NCBI RefSeq assembly: GCF_019343455.1
Contig: NZ_CP049362.1
Coordinates: forward strand, 806,001-870,000
Source: Alcaligenes ammonioxydans
GTDB lineage: Bacteria > Pseudomonadota > Gammaproteobacteria > Burkholderiales > Burkholderiaceae_B
Direction of reading: 5' to 3'
DNA: 64,000 nt
Below are positions 29,546 through 38,641 of this stretch, one piece after another. A program made the translations under genes and the position numbers. The notes beneath the pieces were generated by a model that had not been told where the DNA came from, did not search any database, and saw only the letters and a program-made list of their open reading frames with translations. Within the stretch, counting starts at the first letter, position 1; every line of letters begins with the position of its first letter.

Positions 29546-30385
29546 GTGACTTTTGAATGGGACGCTATCTGGGGGGCCTTACCCAGCCTTCTGGAAGGAA
29601 CAAAGATGACGCTGCTCATCACCCTGTCGGGTTTGGTGGGCGGCGCCATATTGGGTTTTTTGACCGGCGTGATTACCACCTATGTGCGGGTGCCGGTCAC
29701 CTGGCGCCGGGCCGCCTGGTTTGTGCTGGGGCTGCTTGTGCTCGGCTTTTTGCTCAAGGGTCTGTCCTGGCTGATGGATAACGGGTTGAGTTTTGTGCCC
29801 GCCTGGGTCTGGACCTCGCTGCAAGTGGTACTTGCCGTGTCGCTATTGGGCTTTTTCAGGCGTTATCTGCTGTTGACGCTCTCTATCCTGTGTCAGCTGT
29901 ATGTGCTGATTATTCGAGGCACCCCGATTGTCGTACAGGTGATGTTCATCTATTTTGCCCTGCCCATGCTGGCCAATATTCGTATTGATGGCCTGACGGC
30001 AGCGATCTTTACCCTGATGATCAATTCGGGAGCTTATATTGCCGAGATTGTGCGTGGGGCCTTGCAGTCCGTGCCCAAGGGGCTGAAAGAGGCCGGTGAG
30101 GCAATGGGGCTGCCGTTTCACAAAATTTTGCGCCATATCATCGGGCCGGTGGCATTTCGCCGCATGATTCCGGCCATGGGCAACCAATGCATTATCAGCT
30201 TGAAGGACTCCTCGCTGTTTATTGTGATTGGGGTGGCCGAGCTGACTCGTCAAGGCCAGGAGATTATTGCCAACAACTTTCGTTCGGTGGAAATTTGGGG
30301 AGCGGTTGCCGTGATCTATCTGATCCTGACTGGCTTGATTGCCCTGACCTTGAAGTTGATTGAACACCGCATGAGGATCGTATGA
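29546..30385 (+). CDS. glnP: Glutamine ABC transporter permease GlnP with an extra internal segment
   Basis: A ~279-residue permease. The C-terminal part ([54 protein letters not shown]) is clearly GlnP, as is the N-terminus [20 protein letters not shown]. About 60 residues lie between the first helix and the IRGTP loop (residues ~45-105); they look like two more hydrophobic segments and are absent from E. coli-type GlnP of about 219 residues. GTG 29546 with AAGG upstream fits the family N-terminus; TTG 29501 is in frame but unlikely. The stop overlaps glnQ. Confidence 0.92.
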   Translation: MTFEWDAIWGALPSLLEGTKMTLLITLSGLVGGAILGFLTGVITTYVRVPVTWRRAAWFVLGLLVLGFLLKGLSWLMDNGLSFVPAWVWTSLQVVLAVSLLGFFRRYLLLTLSILCQLYVLIIRGTPIVVQVMFIYFALPMLANIRIDGLTAAIFTLMINSGAYIAEIVRGALQSVPKGLKEAGEAMGLPFHKILRHIIGPVAFRRMIPAMGNQCIISLKDSSLFIVIGVAELTRQGQEIIANNFRSVEIWGAVAVIYLILTGLIALTLKLIEHRMRIV

Positions 30386-31110
30386 GTATTGTCGAGTTCA
30401 AGGAAGTAACCAAGCGCTTTGGAGACAATATCGTGCTCGACAATATCAGTCTGCAGATTGATAAAGGCGAGGTGGTTGTCGTGGTCGGCCCCTCCGGGTC
30501 GGGGAAGTCGACTTTTTTACGCTGCATCAACAAGCTGGAAGATATCCAGGCCGGTGATATTGTCGTCAATGGTTTGAGTGTCAACGGGACGGCGGCCCAG
30601 GTGCGCGAACTGCGCCGGGAAGCGGGCATGGTGTTTCAGCAGTTCAATCTGTTCCCGCAGATGAGCGCTCTGGAGAACGTCATGTTCGGCCCGGTTCATA
30701 CGCGAGGAACGAGTCGAGCCCAGGCACGTCAGGAAGCCCTGGATCTGTTGGCCAAAGTGGGGCTGGCTGAGCGGGTCAATCATTATCCCAACGAGTTGTC
30801 CGGTGGCCAGCAGCAGCGGGTGGCCATCGCCCGCGCCCTGGCCATCAAGCCCAAACTCATGCTGTTTGATGAGCCGACGTCCGCGCTGGACCCGGAGTTG
30901 CGCCAGGAAGTGCTCAAAGTCATGCAATTGCTGGCTGAGGAAGGCATGACCATGGTGGTGGTGACTCATGAGATGGATTTTGCACGTCGTGTCGGCAGCC
31001 GCCTGATCTTTATTGATCAGGGACGGGTGGCCCATGACGGCCCCCCGGCCGAGCTGCTCAGCCATCCTCCCAGCCAGCGTTTGAAGGACTTCCTGCAACA
31101 CGTGGCCTAA
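30382..31110 (+). CDS. glnQ: Glutamine ABC transporter ATP-binding protein GlnQ
   Basis: A 242-residue ATPase of the polar amino acid type. Walker [22 protein letters not shown]-loop [19 protein letters not shown], signature [15 protein letters not shown], Walker [15 protein letters not shown] and switch [14 protein letters not shown] are all intact. ATG overlaps the glnP stop. With GlnH and GlnP it completes a high-affinity glutamine importer. Confidence 0.95.
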   Translation: MSIVEFKEVTKRFGDNIVLDNISLQIDKGEVVVVVGPSGSGKSTFLRCINKLEDIQAGDIVVNGLSVNGTAAQVRELRREAGMVFQQFNLFPQMSALENVMFGPVHTRGTSRAQARQEALDLLAKVGLAERVNHYPNELSGGQQQRVAIARALAIKPKLMLFDEPTSALDPELRQEVLKVMQLLAEEGMTMVVVTHEMDFARRVGSRLIFIDQGRVAHDGPPAELLSHPPSQRLKDFLQHVA

Positions 31111-31131
31111 AGCCCCGCGCAGGATGGCCGC

Positions 31132-31184
31132 AAAAAAGCCCTTCGGCATATTGGCAGTTGAGCCAGATGCCCGAAGGGCTTTTT
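31132..31184. terminator. Bidirectional terminator after glnQ
   Basis: AAAAAGCCCTTCGG (31133-31146) pairs perfectly with CCGAAGGGCTTTTT (31171-31184). A- and T-runs on both sides let it stop glnHPQ and the convergent minus gene ending at 31225. Confidence 0.92.
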
Positions 31185-31224
31185 GGTGACGGTGCAGCCT
31201 GCACGCGTCAAGCTGAGCCTATGC

Positions 31225-31932
31225 TCAGCGAGAAGGCGTCACGTAGATCGTACGCGTGGCAACCACGCGGTTCGCACCGTCGGGTTTGATGCGGATGGTG
31301 ACCTGGCGGGGCGTAAAGCCCGCGGGCAGCTCTGCAGTACCGTTGATGTAGGCATAGCGGCCCACGCTGACCGTCTGGCTGGGCAGGTCCACATTGCCGG
31401 AGCGGCCATTGCTGTACCGGCCGGCGGCGACAAACTCCATGGTGCCCTTGAATTCGGTCTCTTTGCCCTTGTCCTGCATCAGCAGTACAAAATGATTCAA
31501 CTGGCCGTCCTGGACGGTGAACTCGGCAGCGCGAATGCCGGGTGAGGTGCCCCGTGGGTCGGGCGGCATGGCATCGGCAAACAAGGCAATGTCTTTTTCC
31601 AGCTTGGCGACCATAGCCTGCAGCTCGCTGGTCTGTTTATCCAGCCTGTCCTCTTTCTGGCTGACGTCCTCCAGTTCACGACTGGTCTGGTTCAACTGAG
31701 CTTGCAGACGCTGCTTTTCAGCATTGGCGCTGTTCAGATCATAGTGCAGCTGTTCCGACTGCTCCACGGTCAGACGTGTGGGGCCATAACTTTGTTGCAA
31801 GAACAGCAGGCCGCCGGCGCCCAGGGCGATACCGGTCAGCAGCAGGACAAACCAGCGTGGGATGCGGCGTTTTCGACGGCTGGAGCCGTAGGCGGTGGGC
31901 TTGAATACGGTGCGTTTGGAGGAACCAAGCAT
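31225..31932 (-). CDS. Membrane-anchored coiled-coil protein (DUF6776-like)
   Basis: A 235-residue protein of unknown function. A basic N-terminus (SSRRKRRIPRW) precedes one transmembrane helix (about residues 27-46), then a charged coiled coil (~57-115; SANAEKQRLQAQLNQ) and a C-terminal beta-rich domain (AEFTVQDGQLNHFVLLMQ to TIRIKPDGANRVVATRTIYV). Topology predicts a periplasmic coil and C-terminal domain. The layout resembles DUF6776-type betaproteobacterial proteins, but I cannot confirm the family. It is alone, convergent with glnQ. The 163 bases upstream to murU hold no gene. Confidence 0.6.
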   Translation of the reverse strand: MLGSSKRTVFKPTAYGSSRRKRRIPRWFVLLLTGIALGAGGLLFLQQSYGPTRLTVEQSEQLHYDLNSANAEKQRLQAQLNQTSRELEDVSQKEDRLDKQTSELQAMVAKLEKDIALFADAMPPDPRGTSPGIRAAEFTVQDGQLNHFVLLMQDKGKETEFKGTMEFVAAGRYSNGRSGNVDLPSQTVSVGRYAYINGTAELPAGFTPRQVTIRIKPDGANRVVATRTIYVTPSR

Positions 31933-32095
31933 GAGAACAGACGTTCCTGTCAGACAAGGGACTCAAGACAGCTCAAGTCCTGATTACAAAACCCATTAGC
32001 ATAGACGTCATTGGGGCGAGGAAGGCGCGGATAGCTGGCTTTGTTGCCCTTTGTTGTGCTTGGAAACGTCTGCCAGCTAGCCGGGAAATCTCAGT

Positions 32096-32806
32096 TTACT
32101 GTGAGGGTGCCCGCGATTCCAAGTATTGGTTTAACTGTGCAAGGCGCTCGGGGGTGCCAATATCCATCCAGAAGCCTGCATGCAGAGTACCCAATACCTG
32201 TTTTCGTGCGATGGCCGCATGCAACAGCGGAGCTGCTTTGGCTGGCTGGCCTTTGGGCAACTGCGCAAAGAGCTCGGGCTTGTAGACCCCGATGCCGCTG
32301 AGTGTGGCACTCTGGGCGTTTGCGCAGGTTTTGGCGCATAGGTGCGCTTGACCATCCAGCATGCCAAAGTCCCCATCGGGATGGTGGGGCGGGTTCGGGG
32401 CCAGAACCAGCCAGGCCAGTTCCGGGCCTGTGTGCAGGCGCTCGGCCATGGCAAAAGCCTGCGCAAGGTTCCAGTCTGACCAGATATCCCCATTCATCAG
32501 CAAGAAAGGCTGACCCTGGAAAAAATCAAGCGCCTTGGCAATACCGCCGGCTGTCTCCAGAGCCGATGGCTCCGGGGAGTAGCTCAGGTGCAGTCCCCAT
32601 TGGCTGCCATCGCCCAGGGTGGATTCAATCTGCTCACCCAGCCAGGCGTGGTTGATGATGACCTCACGAAAACCGGCTTTGGCCAGAGCCCGCAAATGCC
32701 AGACGATCAAGGGCTGGCCACCTGCCGGAATCAGGGGTTTGGGGCAGGTATCGGTCAAGGGCCGCATGCGCTCACCGCGACCGGCTGCCAGAATCATGGC
32801 ACGCAT
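32096..32806 (-). CDS. murU: N-acetylmuramate alpha-1-phosphate uridylyltransferase MurU
   Basis: A 236-residue nucleotidyltransferase that turns MurNAc-1-phosphate into UDP-MurNAc in the peptidoglycan recycling route known from Pseudomonas putida. MILAAGRGERMRPLTDTCPK is the NTP-transferase loop; FLLMNGDIWSD carries the metal-binding aspartate; VLAPNPPHHPDGDFGMLDG and the C-terminal GFWMDIGTPERLAQLN follow MurU closely. The start overlaps the amgK stop (TAATG), so the two are coupled. Confidence 0.9.
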   Translation of the reverse strand: MRAMILAAGRGERMRPLTDTCPKPLIPAGGQPLIVWHLRALAKAGFREVIINHAWLGEQIESTLGDGSQWGLHLSYSPEPSALETAGGIAKALDFFQGQPFLLMNGDIWSDWNLAQAFAMAERLHTGPELAWLVLAPNPPHHPDGDFGMLDGQAHLCAKTCANAQSATLSGIGVYKPELFAQLPKGQPAKAAPLLHAAIARKQVLGTLHAGFWMDIGTPERLAQLNQYLESRAPSQ

Positions 32807-33852
32807 TAGACGGTCATGCCCAAAACAGTCTGGCGTCCTTCCAGACGGTTGAGCAGGCGCAGCAGGCCGTTGAAGCTTTCGTAGCGGCTGGCAACCTGAT
32901 GAACGTAGCCCAGCAGGCGTGGCATGTGGTCCAGATAGTGATGTTTCCCGTCACGCAGGGACAGGCGGGCGAATACGCCCAAAATACGTAGATTGCGTTG
33001 CAGGCTCATCCACTCGTATTGCTGGTGGAACACGGCAAAGTCAGCAGGGACGTCCAGGCCCGCTTCCATGGCCGCCTGCCAGTAGCGAATTGCCCAGTCC
33101 AACTGCTGTTCCTCGGTCCAGGTGACGCGTGCGTCCATGACCAACGAAGCAATGTCATAGGTGATGGGGCCAGCCAGCGCATCCTGGTAATCGATGACGC
33201 CCGGCTCAGTCTGGCCGGGTAGGGGCATCATCAGATTAGGGCTGTGAAAATCCCGGTGTACGAGTACAGTAGCGCTTTGTACATTGGCCTGAACCAGCTC
33301 TGCAAAGGTTTTGCGCAGCATGTTATGGTCTTTTTCGCTCAGTTCGAACTGGCGATGCTTTTGTACGTACCATTCGGGAAAGACTTGCAGCTCCTCGAGC
33401 AGGCGCTGTTCGTTGTAGGGCGGCAGGCCGGTGGTGTCGGCTTGTTGCAGTTTCACCAGGGTCAACAGCGTACTGCGGTACAGTTTGTCCAGCTCGCTTT
33501 GGGGCATGGGGGTTTTCAGCGCGGTCTGGAAGTTGTCCTGGCCCAGATCACTGAGCAACAAAAAGCCTTGTTCGGTATCGGCGGCCAGGATGTCAGGGAC
33601 ATGGATGCCCGTCGGGGCCAGCAATTGGGTGACCTGTACAAAGGGCTTGCAGTCTTCGGTTGCAGGGGGCGCGTCCATCAGAATCAGGCTGCGGTTCTGG
33701 GCTTGCAAACGAAAGTAGCGGCGAAAGCTGGCGTCGCTGGAGGCCGCTTGCAGGCTGTCCAGATCCAGCCCGAATTGGGTTTTCAGGGTGTTGAGCCAGG
33801 TGATCGCTTGCTGCAAACGAGGATCGGCAGCGGCAGAAATAGAAGCAGACAT
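32806..33852 (-). CDS. amgK: N-acetylmuramate/N-acetylglucosamine kinase AmgK
   Basis: A 348-residue aminoglycoside-phosphotransferase-fold sugar kinase making the anomeric 1-phosphate of MurNAc (and GlcNAc). Brenner-type catalytic loop VLVHRDFHSPNLM and the metal motif VIDYQDALAGPITYDIAS are intact, and LMDAPPATEDCKPFVQV matches the AmgK lid region. Paired with MurU it bypasses de novo MurNAc synthesis, and in pseudomonads confers intrinsic fosfomycin tolerance. It is divergent from lptD, the same neighbourhood as in Pseudomonas. Confidence 0.9.
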   Translation of the reverse strand: MSASISAAADPRLQQAITWLNTLKTQFGLDLDSLQAASSDASFRRYFRLQAQNRSLILMDAPPATEDCKPFVQVTQLLAPTGIHVPDILAADTEQGFLLLSDLGQDNFQTALKTPMPQSELDKLYRSTLLTLVKLQQADTTGLPPYNEQRLLEELQVFPEWYVQKHRQFELSEKDHNMLRKTFAELVQANVQSATVLVHRDFHSPNLMMPLPGQTEPGVIDYQDALAGPITYDIASLVMDARVTWTEEQQLDWAIRYWQAAMEAGLDVPADFAVFHQQYEWMSLQRNLRILGVFARLSLRDGKHHYLDHMPRLLGYVHQVASRYESFNGLLRLLNRLEGRQTVLGMTV

Positions 33853-33919
33853 AAATAAAAGGAAGCAGAAGAACGTAACGGATTAGTGTTTAGCAGTGCC
33901 GCTAAACGGCAGGCTTAAC

Positions 33920-33925
33920 TATAAT
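33920..33925 (+). promoter_or_regulatory. Possible -10 element for lptD
   Basis: A perfect TATAAT lies 66 bases before the lptD GTG at 33992 in the amgK-lptD divergent region. No good -35 sits at the expected spacing, so the promoter is only suggested. Confidence 0.3.
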
Positions 33926-33991
33926 ACCGGGTCGCCAGGGTTTTTCACCTGGTACGAGCAAATGCAGGACACAACTGGAGGCGCGGTCTTA

Positions 33992-36355
33992 GTGCGAGTT
34001 GCGACGTTGTATACCGTCTTGATGATGACAGGCATGGGGCTTGCCCAGGCCGAGTCATCCGTGCGTCCGTCTTTAAAGACGTCCCCCAGCTTGCAGGTGC
34101 GCAATCTTCAGGAAGAAGACATGGCCGTCTATCTGATAGGCGACCAGATGAAAACCCTGGAGGACGGCACCTTGCGTCTGGAAGGCGGCGCGCAGGTGCG
34201 TCGTATTGATTCTGTCGTCAAAGGCGACCGCATCGACTACCAGGAAAAAACCGGCCAGGTGCAGGTGCGTGGCAATGGCCTGATCATGCGTGACGGTGCC
34301 CTGGTGCGCAGTCCTGAGTTTGATTACAACCTGGATGCAGACACCGGGCGCATGTCCTCTCCGGAGTTCTGGCTGGGGGCAAGCGGCGGCAGTGGAACGG
34401 CGACCCAGGCGGACATTCTCAACTCCAACCATATGCGTCTGGCCGATGTGAATTACTCCGGCTGCCCGTGTCCCGACCCTGCCTGGTACATCCGCTCCCC
34501 CAAGGTGGATCTGTATTCCAAAGAAAACGAAGGGGTGGCGCGCAATGGTGTGCTCTACTTTAAAGGCGTGCCGCTCCTGTATTCGCCCTACCTGACCTTT
34601 CCGCTGCGCAAGGAGCGTAAATCGGGTTTTCTGCTGCCCACTTATGGCATGACGACGCGGGGCGGTCTGGACCTGACGGTACCGTATTACCTGAATCTGG
34701 CCCCCAATTACGATGCCACCCTGGCCCCTCGTTTGATGAGCAAGCGTGGCGCCATGTTGGGCAGCGAGTTCCGGTATCTGGGTGACAGTTTCTCGGGGGA
34801 GCTGACCGGCAATTATTTGCCTGATGACAAGGAGCTGGGCTACAAGCGCTGGCTGTTCATGGGACAGTATCGCCAGAATCTGCCTGCCAGTTTCTACCTG
34901 AATGCCGACATCCGCCGCGTCTCGGATGATGATTATTTCCGCGACTTCAGCAGCTTTGGCCTGAACGACTCCACGATCCAGGATCTGGCCAGCACGGTCA
35001 CCCTGGGTTGGGCAGGTTCCAAATATTTTCGCGCTCACGTTAGTGGGACCCGCTATCAAACCCTGCAGGACGCCACCAGCAACTACCGTCAGCCGCAATA
35101 CGACAAGTTGCCGGAATGGTATCTGGGCGCCTCTCGCTATAACTGGGGCGGCTTTGATGTGGTCAGCGATAACTACGCGACTCGTTTCCGCTTGCCGTTC
35201 TACAGTGGCAATCTGAGCGAATTTGACGATATGCGCAGTACCCGTCTGGCGCCAGATGGTACGCGTTTATCGTCCTATACGACGGTCGCTTACCCTATCA
35301 TCCGCCCGGGTTGGTACATCACGCCCAAAGCTGGCTTGCACATGAGCCAATACCAGACCGACTGGTATGTGGGTGATCCTAGCCCTTACATGGCCAAGTA
35401 CGCTGGGCGTTCCCGCACGCAGAGCCGTGTGTTGCCCATCCTGTCCCTGGACTCGGGCATGACCTTCGAGCGCAATACCACCTTGTTTGGCAACGACTCC
35501 ATTCAGACCCTGGAGCCGCGTGTGTACTACCTGTACGTGCCCTATCGCGATCAGTCCACGCTGCCCGTGTACGACACCAGTCTGGCCAGCTTCAACTTTG
35601 CCCAGGCATTTAGCGAAAATATCTTCTCGGGTGGCTGGGACCGGATTTCCAATGCCAATCAGGTGACGGTCGGTTTGACCTCCCGCTGGCTGGATGCCGA
35701 TACCGGGTATGAGCGTCTGGTCTTGCAAGCGGCACAGCGCCTGTATTTTGACAAGCAAACGGTCACCCTGAGTGACGAAAAGGCGCGTACCAGTACGCGT
35801 TCGGACTATCTGGTGGGGGCCAGCGCGGCCTTGACCAACACGTTTTCGGTCAACTTTGATGCCCAGTTCAATCCGGATGAGAGTCGTCGCAACCGCCTGA
35901 CGTCCGGCATTCGCTGGCGGCCCAAGCGTCTTGCCACGCTGGGGGTGAACTACCGCTACGAACGTGATCCGCGTCAGGTTGTCGATCCGACCTTTACGCC
36001 GCTTGAAGAAGATCAGCGTGGCAAAGAATATGTTTCCATGACAGGCCAATGGCCCCTGAGCAACAGACTGTATGCAGTAGGACGTTACGACTATTCCATT
36101 CAGGAAAGTCGTGGTACACAAACTGTGTTGGGCCTGGAGTACAAAGGCGACTGCTGCTGGGCGGCGCGCGTGGTTCTGCAACGCTATGCGGTTTCGGCCA
36201 GGGAAACCAATAAAGCCATGTTCTTCCAGCTGGAGTTGTCCGGTCTGGGTGGCATTGGCAACGACCCCATCAAATTGCTGCGTGATCGCGTGATCGGCTA
36301 TGAACCCATCTCGGACCCCGTACAGGAAAAAATGATTCATGAGAGGTATGAATAA
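33992..36355 (+). CDS. lptD: LPS-assembly outer membrane protein LptD
   Basis: A ~787-residue outer-membrane barrel that inserts LPS into the outer leaflet with LptE. A signal peptide (VRVATLYTVLMMTGMGLAQA) is followed by an LptA/OstA-like jellyroll (GDQMKTLEDGTLRLEGGAQV, about residues 60-190) and the LptD barrel, starting around GVLYFKGVPLLYSPYLTFPL. Cysteines for the interdomain disulfides are present: SGCPCPDPAW in the N-domain and GDCCWAARVV near the end. GTG 33992 is chosen because GGAGG lies ten bases upstream; in-frame ATG 33962 and GTG 33896 are alternatives. surA and rsmA follow, as in many proteobacteria. Confidence 0.93.
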   Translation: MRVATLYTVLMMTGMGLAQAESSVRPSLKTSPSLQVRNLQEEDMAVYLIGDQMKTLEDGTLRLEGGAQVRRIDSVVKGDRIDYQEKTGQVQVRGNGLIMRDGALVRSPEFDYNLDADTGRMSSPEFWLGASGGSGTATQADILNSNHMRLADVNYSGCPCPDPAWYIRSPKVDLYSKENEGVARNGVLYFKGVPLLYSPYLTFPLRKERKSGFLLPTYGMTTRGGLDLTVPYYLNLAPNYDATLAPRLMSKRGAMLGSEFRYLGDSFSGELTGNYLPDDKELGYKRWLFMGQYRQNLPASFYLNADIRRVSDDDYFRDFSSFGLNDSTIQDLASTVTLGWAGSKYFRAHVSGTRYQTLQDATSNYRQPQYDKLPEWYLGASRYNWGGFDVVSDNYATRFRLPFYSGNLSEFDDMRSTRLAPDGTRLSSYTTVAYPIIRPGWYITPKAGLHMSQYQTDWYVGDPSPYMAKYAGRSRTQSRVLPILSLDSGMTFERNTTLFGNDSIQTLEPRVYYLYVPYRDQSTLPVYDTSLASFNFAQAFSENIFSGGWDRISNANQVTVGLTSRWLDADTGYERLVLQAAQRLYFDKQTVTLSDEKARTSTRSDYLVGASAALTNTFSVNFDAQFNPDESRRNRLTSGIRWRPKRLATLGVNYRYERDPRQVVDPTFTPLEEDQRGKEYVSMTGQWPLSNRLYAVGRYDYSIQESRGTQTVLGLEYKGDCCWAARVVLQRYAVSARETNKAMFFQLELSGLGGIGNDPIKLLRDRVIGYEPISDPVQEKMIHERYE

Positions 36356-36356
36356 T

Positions 36357-37799
36357 ATGCGTTTCAGCTTGAAAAACCGCACCCTGTCATTGGCCCTGAT
36401 GGCCGTCATGGGTCTGGGTACGACCCAAATGGCACAGGCGCAGTCCAAGCCCGCCGCATCCAACAAGACGTCCACGGCCGCGCCCCAGTTTGTGGATGGC
36501 ATCGCTGCCGTCGTCAATGACGAGGTGATTACCCTGCGTCAAGTGGACCAGGAGGCAGCGCAGGTGCTGGCGCAGTTAAAACAGCAGAAAATTCCTGCCC
36601 CGGATCAGGAGATATTGCGCAAACAGGTTCTCCAGCGTCTTATCAATGAACGCCTGGAGCAGCAGGAAGCGCGTGCCATGGGGATTTCTGTCGGCCCCCA
36701 GCAGGTGGAAGAGGGCGTGCGTATGATTGCCTCGCGCAACAATATGACGGAAGCCCAGTTGCGTGCCGAAATCGAAAAAAATGGTATTAGCTGGGAGCAG
36801 TACCGCGCCAATCTGAAACAGGAAATTTTGCTGGATCAATTGCGCATGCGCGCTGTGGACAGCAGCATCAATATTACGGATGCCGATATTGACATTTATC
36901 TGCGCTCTCAAGGCGGCGCCGGTTTAGGCAATCTGGGGCAGTCTGCGGCACAAAGTCAGGATGCGCCGGTGAGCCTGGCACAAATCCTGGTGCGGGTGCC
37001 TGAAAGTGCCAATTCCAGCGAAGAAGCCCGTTTGCGTACCAAGGCCGAGGGCTTGTTGGCTCAGGCCCGTTCAGGGGCGGATTTTGCCGGTCTGGCTGCT
37101 TCCAGTTCGGATGGGCAGGAGGCGCTGAGTGGCGGCGTCATGGGCACCCGTCCCTTGTCGGACTGGCCGGACCTGTTCGCGCAGGCGGTGCAGGATCTGG
37201 CCCCTGGGCAGGTGTCCAATCTGATTCGCAGTGGACAAGGCTTTCATATTCTGAAGGTGCTTGAACGTGGCGGCAGTGCTCCCGCCAATACCTCACCCGT
37301 ACCGGGTGCGGCGGCGGTTCAATCTGGCCCCATGATGGTGACTCAGACTCATGCTCGTCATATTCTGGTCAAACTCTCCAAGGTCATGACCTCGGAGCAG
37401 GCTCGTCAGCGTATTGAGCAACTGCAAGAACGTCTGCGTAATGGCGAATCTTTCCAGGATCTGGCCAAGCGCTACTCGGAAGACAGCAGCGCACCACAAG
37501 GTGGCGATCTGGGCTGGCTCTCGCCAGGGGAAACCGTGCCTCCGTTTGAGCAGGCCATGAACAAGCTGCAGCCCGGCAATGATACGGCAGTCGTGGAATC
37601 CCAGTTTGGCTGGCACCTGATCCAGGTTATTGAGCGTCGCACGCGCAATATGGAAGATGAGTACAAACGCATGCAAGCCCGTCAGGCACTGTTCCAGCAG
37701 CGTGCCGAGCCTGCGTTTGAGGATTGGCTGAACAGCCTGCGCGGCCGTGCCTATATTGATAACCGTCTGGACCCCGAGTCCAGCACCCGCCGTCGCTAA
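36357..37799 (+). CDS. surA: Periplasmic chaperone/peptidyl-prolyl isomerase SurA
   Basis: A ~480-residue periplasmic chaperone for outer-membrane proteins, including LptD encoded just upstream. The signal peptide ends near QMAQAQ; then the N-terminal chaperone domain ([18 protein letters not shown]), a first PpiC parvulin domain ([19 protein letters not shown]) and a second ([39 protein letters not shown]). ATG 36357 is preferred: AGAGG (36341-36345) is 11 bases upstream; in-frame ATGs lie at 36348 and 36339. Confidence 0.95.
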   Translation: MRFSLKNRTLSLALMAVMGLGTTQMAQAQSKPAASNKTSTAAPQFVDGIAAVVNDEVITLRQVDQEAAQVLAQLKQQKIPAPDQEILRKQVLQRLINERLEQQEARAMGISVGPQQVEEGVRMIASRNNMTEAQLRAEIEKNGISWEQYRANLKQEILLDQLRMRAVDSSINITDADIDIYLRSQGGAGLGNLGQSAAQSQDAPVSLAQILVRVPESANSSEEARLRTKAEGLLAQARSGADFAGLAASSSDGQEALSGGVMGTRPLSDWPDLFAQAVQDLAPGQVSNLIRSGQGFHILKVLERGGSAPANTSPVPGAAAVQSGPMMVTQTHARHILVKLSKVMTSEQARQRIEQLQERLRNGESFQDLAKRYSEDSSAPQGGDLGWLSPGETVPPFEQAMNKLQPGNDTAVVESQFGWHLIQVIERRTRNMEDEYKRMQARQALFQQRAEPAFEDWLNSLRGRAYIDNRLDPESSTRRR

Positions 37800-37807
37800 G
37801 GACAAGT

Positions 37808-38599
37808 ATGGCCCAGCATCAGGCGCGCAAGCGCTTTGGACAGAATTTTCTGGAAGATGAGGCCGTCATCGACCAGATCATCCGTGCGATTGGCCCTCGG
37901 CCCGTCGATAATATGGTGGAAATCGGTCCGGGCCTCTCCGCCCTGACCCGGCCTCTGACGCAAGCGCTGGAGCGCCTGCGGGTGGTCGAGATTGACCGTG
38001 ATCTGGCCGCGCGGCTGCGCAATCACTACTCGCCCAGCAAGCTGGAGATCATCGAGGCCGACGCGCTCAGTGTGGATTTTGGTGCATTAGGGCCGAATCT
38101 GCGCATTGTCGGCAATTTGCCCTATAACATTTCCAGCCCATTGCTGTTTCATTTGCTGGAATACGCGGATGCAGTGGTGGATCAGCATTTCATGCTGCAA
38201 CGCGAAGTGATCGACCGCATGGTTGCCCAGCCCGGCTCGTCGGATTACAGCCGTCTGTCGGTAATGCTGCAGTCGCGCTACCGCATGGTCAAACTGTTTG
38301 AAGTGCCTCCCGAGGCCTTCAATCCACCGCCACGCGTGGTATCTGCCGTGGTGCGTATGGTGCCGTTGCCTGCGGATCGGCTTCAGGCGCGCGATGCGGG
38401 TGTATTCAGTCGGGTTGTGGCTAGGGCCTTTGCGCAAAAGCGCAAGATGTTGCGGGGTGGCCTGGGAGACTGGACGCCGCATATCGATTGGGATGGCCTG
38501 GGTATCGCACCCACCAGCCGCCCTGCTGATTTGTCTTTGGCGGACTATATAGCCTTGGCAGATCATCTGATGGATAAAGGCGTCGTGCAAGTTGCCTGA
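37808..38599 (+). CDS. rsmA: 16S rRNA dimethyladenosine transferase RsmA (KsgA)
   Basis: A 263-residue methyltransferase that dimethylates A1518 and A1519 of 16S rRNA late in 30S assembly. [20 protein letters not shown] is the family N-terminus, [14 protein letters not shown] the SAM loop, and [17 protein letters not shown] the catalytic NLPY motif. It follows surA by eight bases with AAGGA. Normal length. Confidence 0.96.
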   Translation: MAQHQARKRFGQNFLEDEAVIDQIIRAIGPRPVDNMVEIGPGLSALTRPLTQALERLRVVEIDRDLAARLRNHYSPSKLEIIEADALSVDFGALGPNLRIVGNLPYNISSPLLFHLLEYADAVVDQHFMLQREVIDRMVAQPGSSDYSRLSVMLQSRYRMVKLFEVPPEAFNPPPRVVSAVVRMVPLPADRLQARDAGVFSRVVARAFAQKRKMLRGGLGDWTPHIDWDGLGIAPTSRPADLSLADYIALADHLMDKGVVQVA

Positions 38600-38602
38600 T
38601 AA

Positions 38603-38634
38603 TAAAAAAGCCCCGCGAGGGGCTTTTTTATTTG
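38603..38634. terminator. Bidirectional terminator after rsmA
   Basis: AAAAAAGCCCC (38604-38614) pairs with GGGGCTTTTTT (38619-38629) around GCGA. It ends lptD-surA-rsmA and also lies just past the stop of the minus gene at 38642. Confidence 0.93.
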
Positions 38635-38641
38635 TCCCCGC

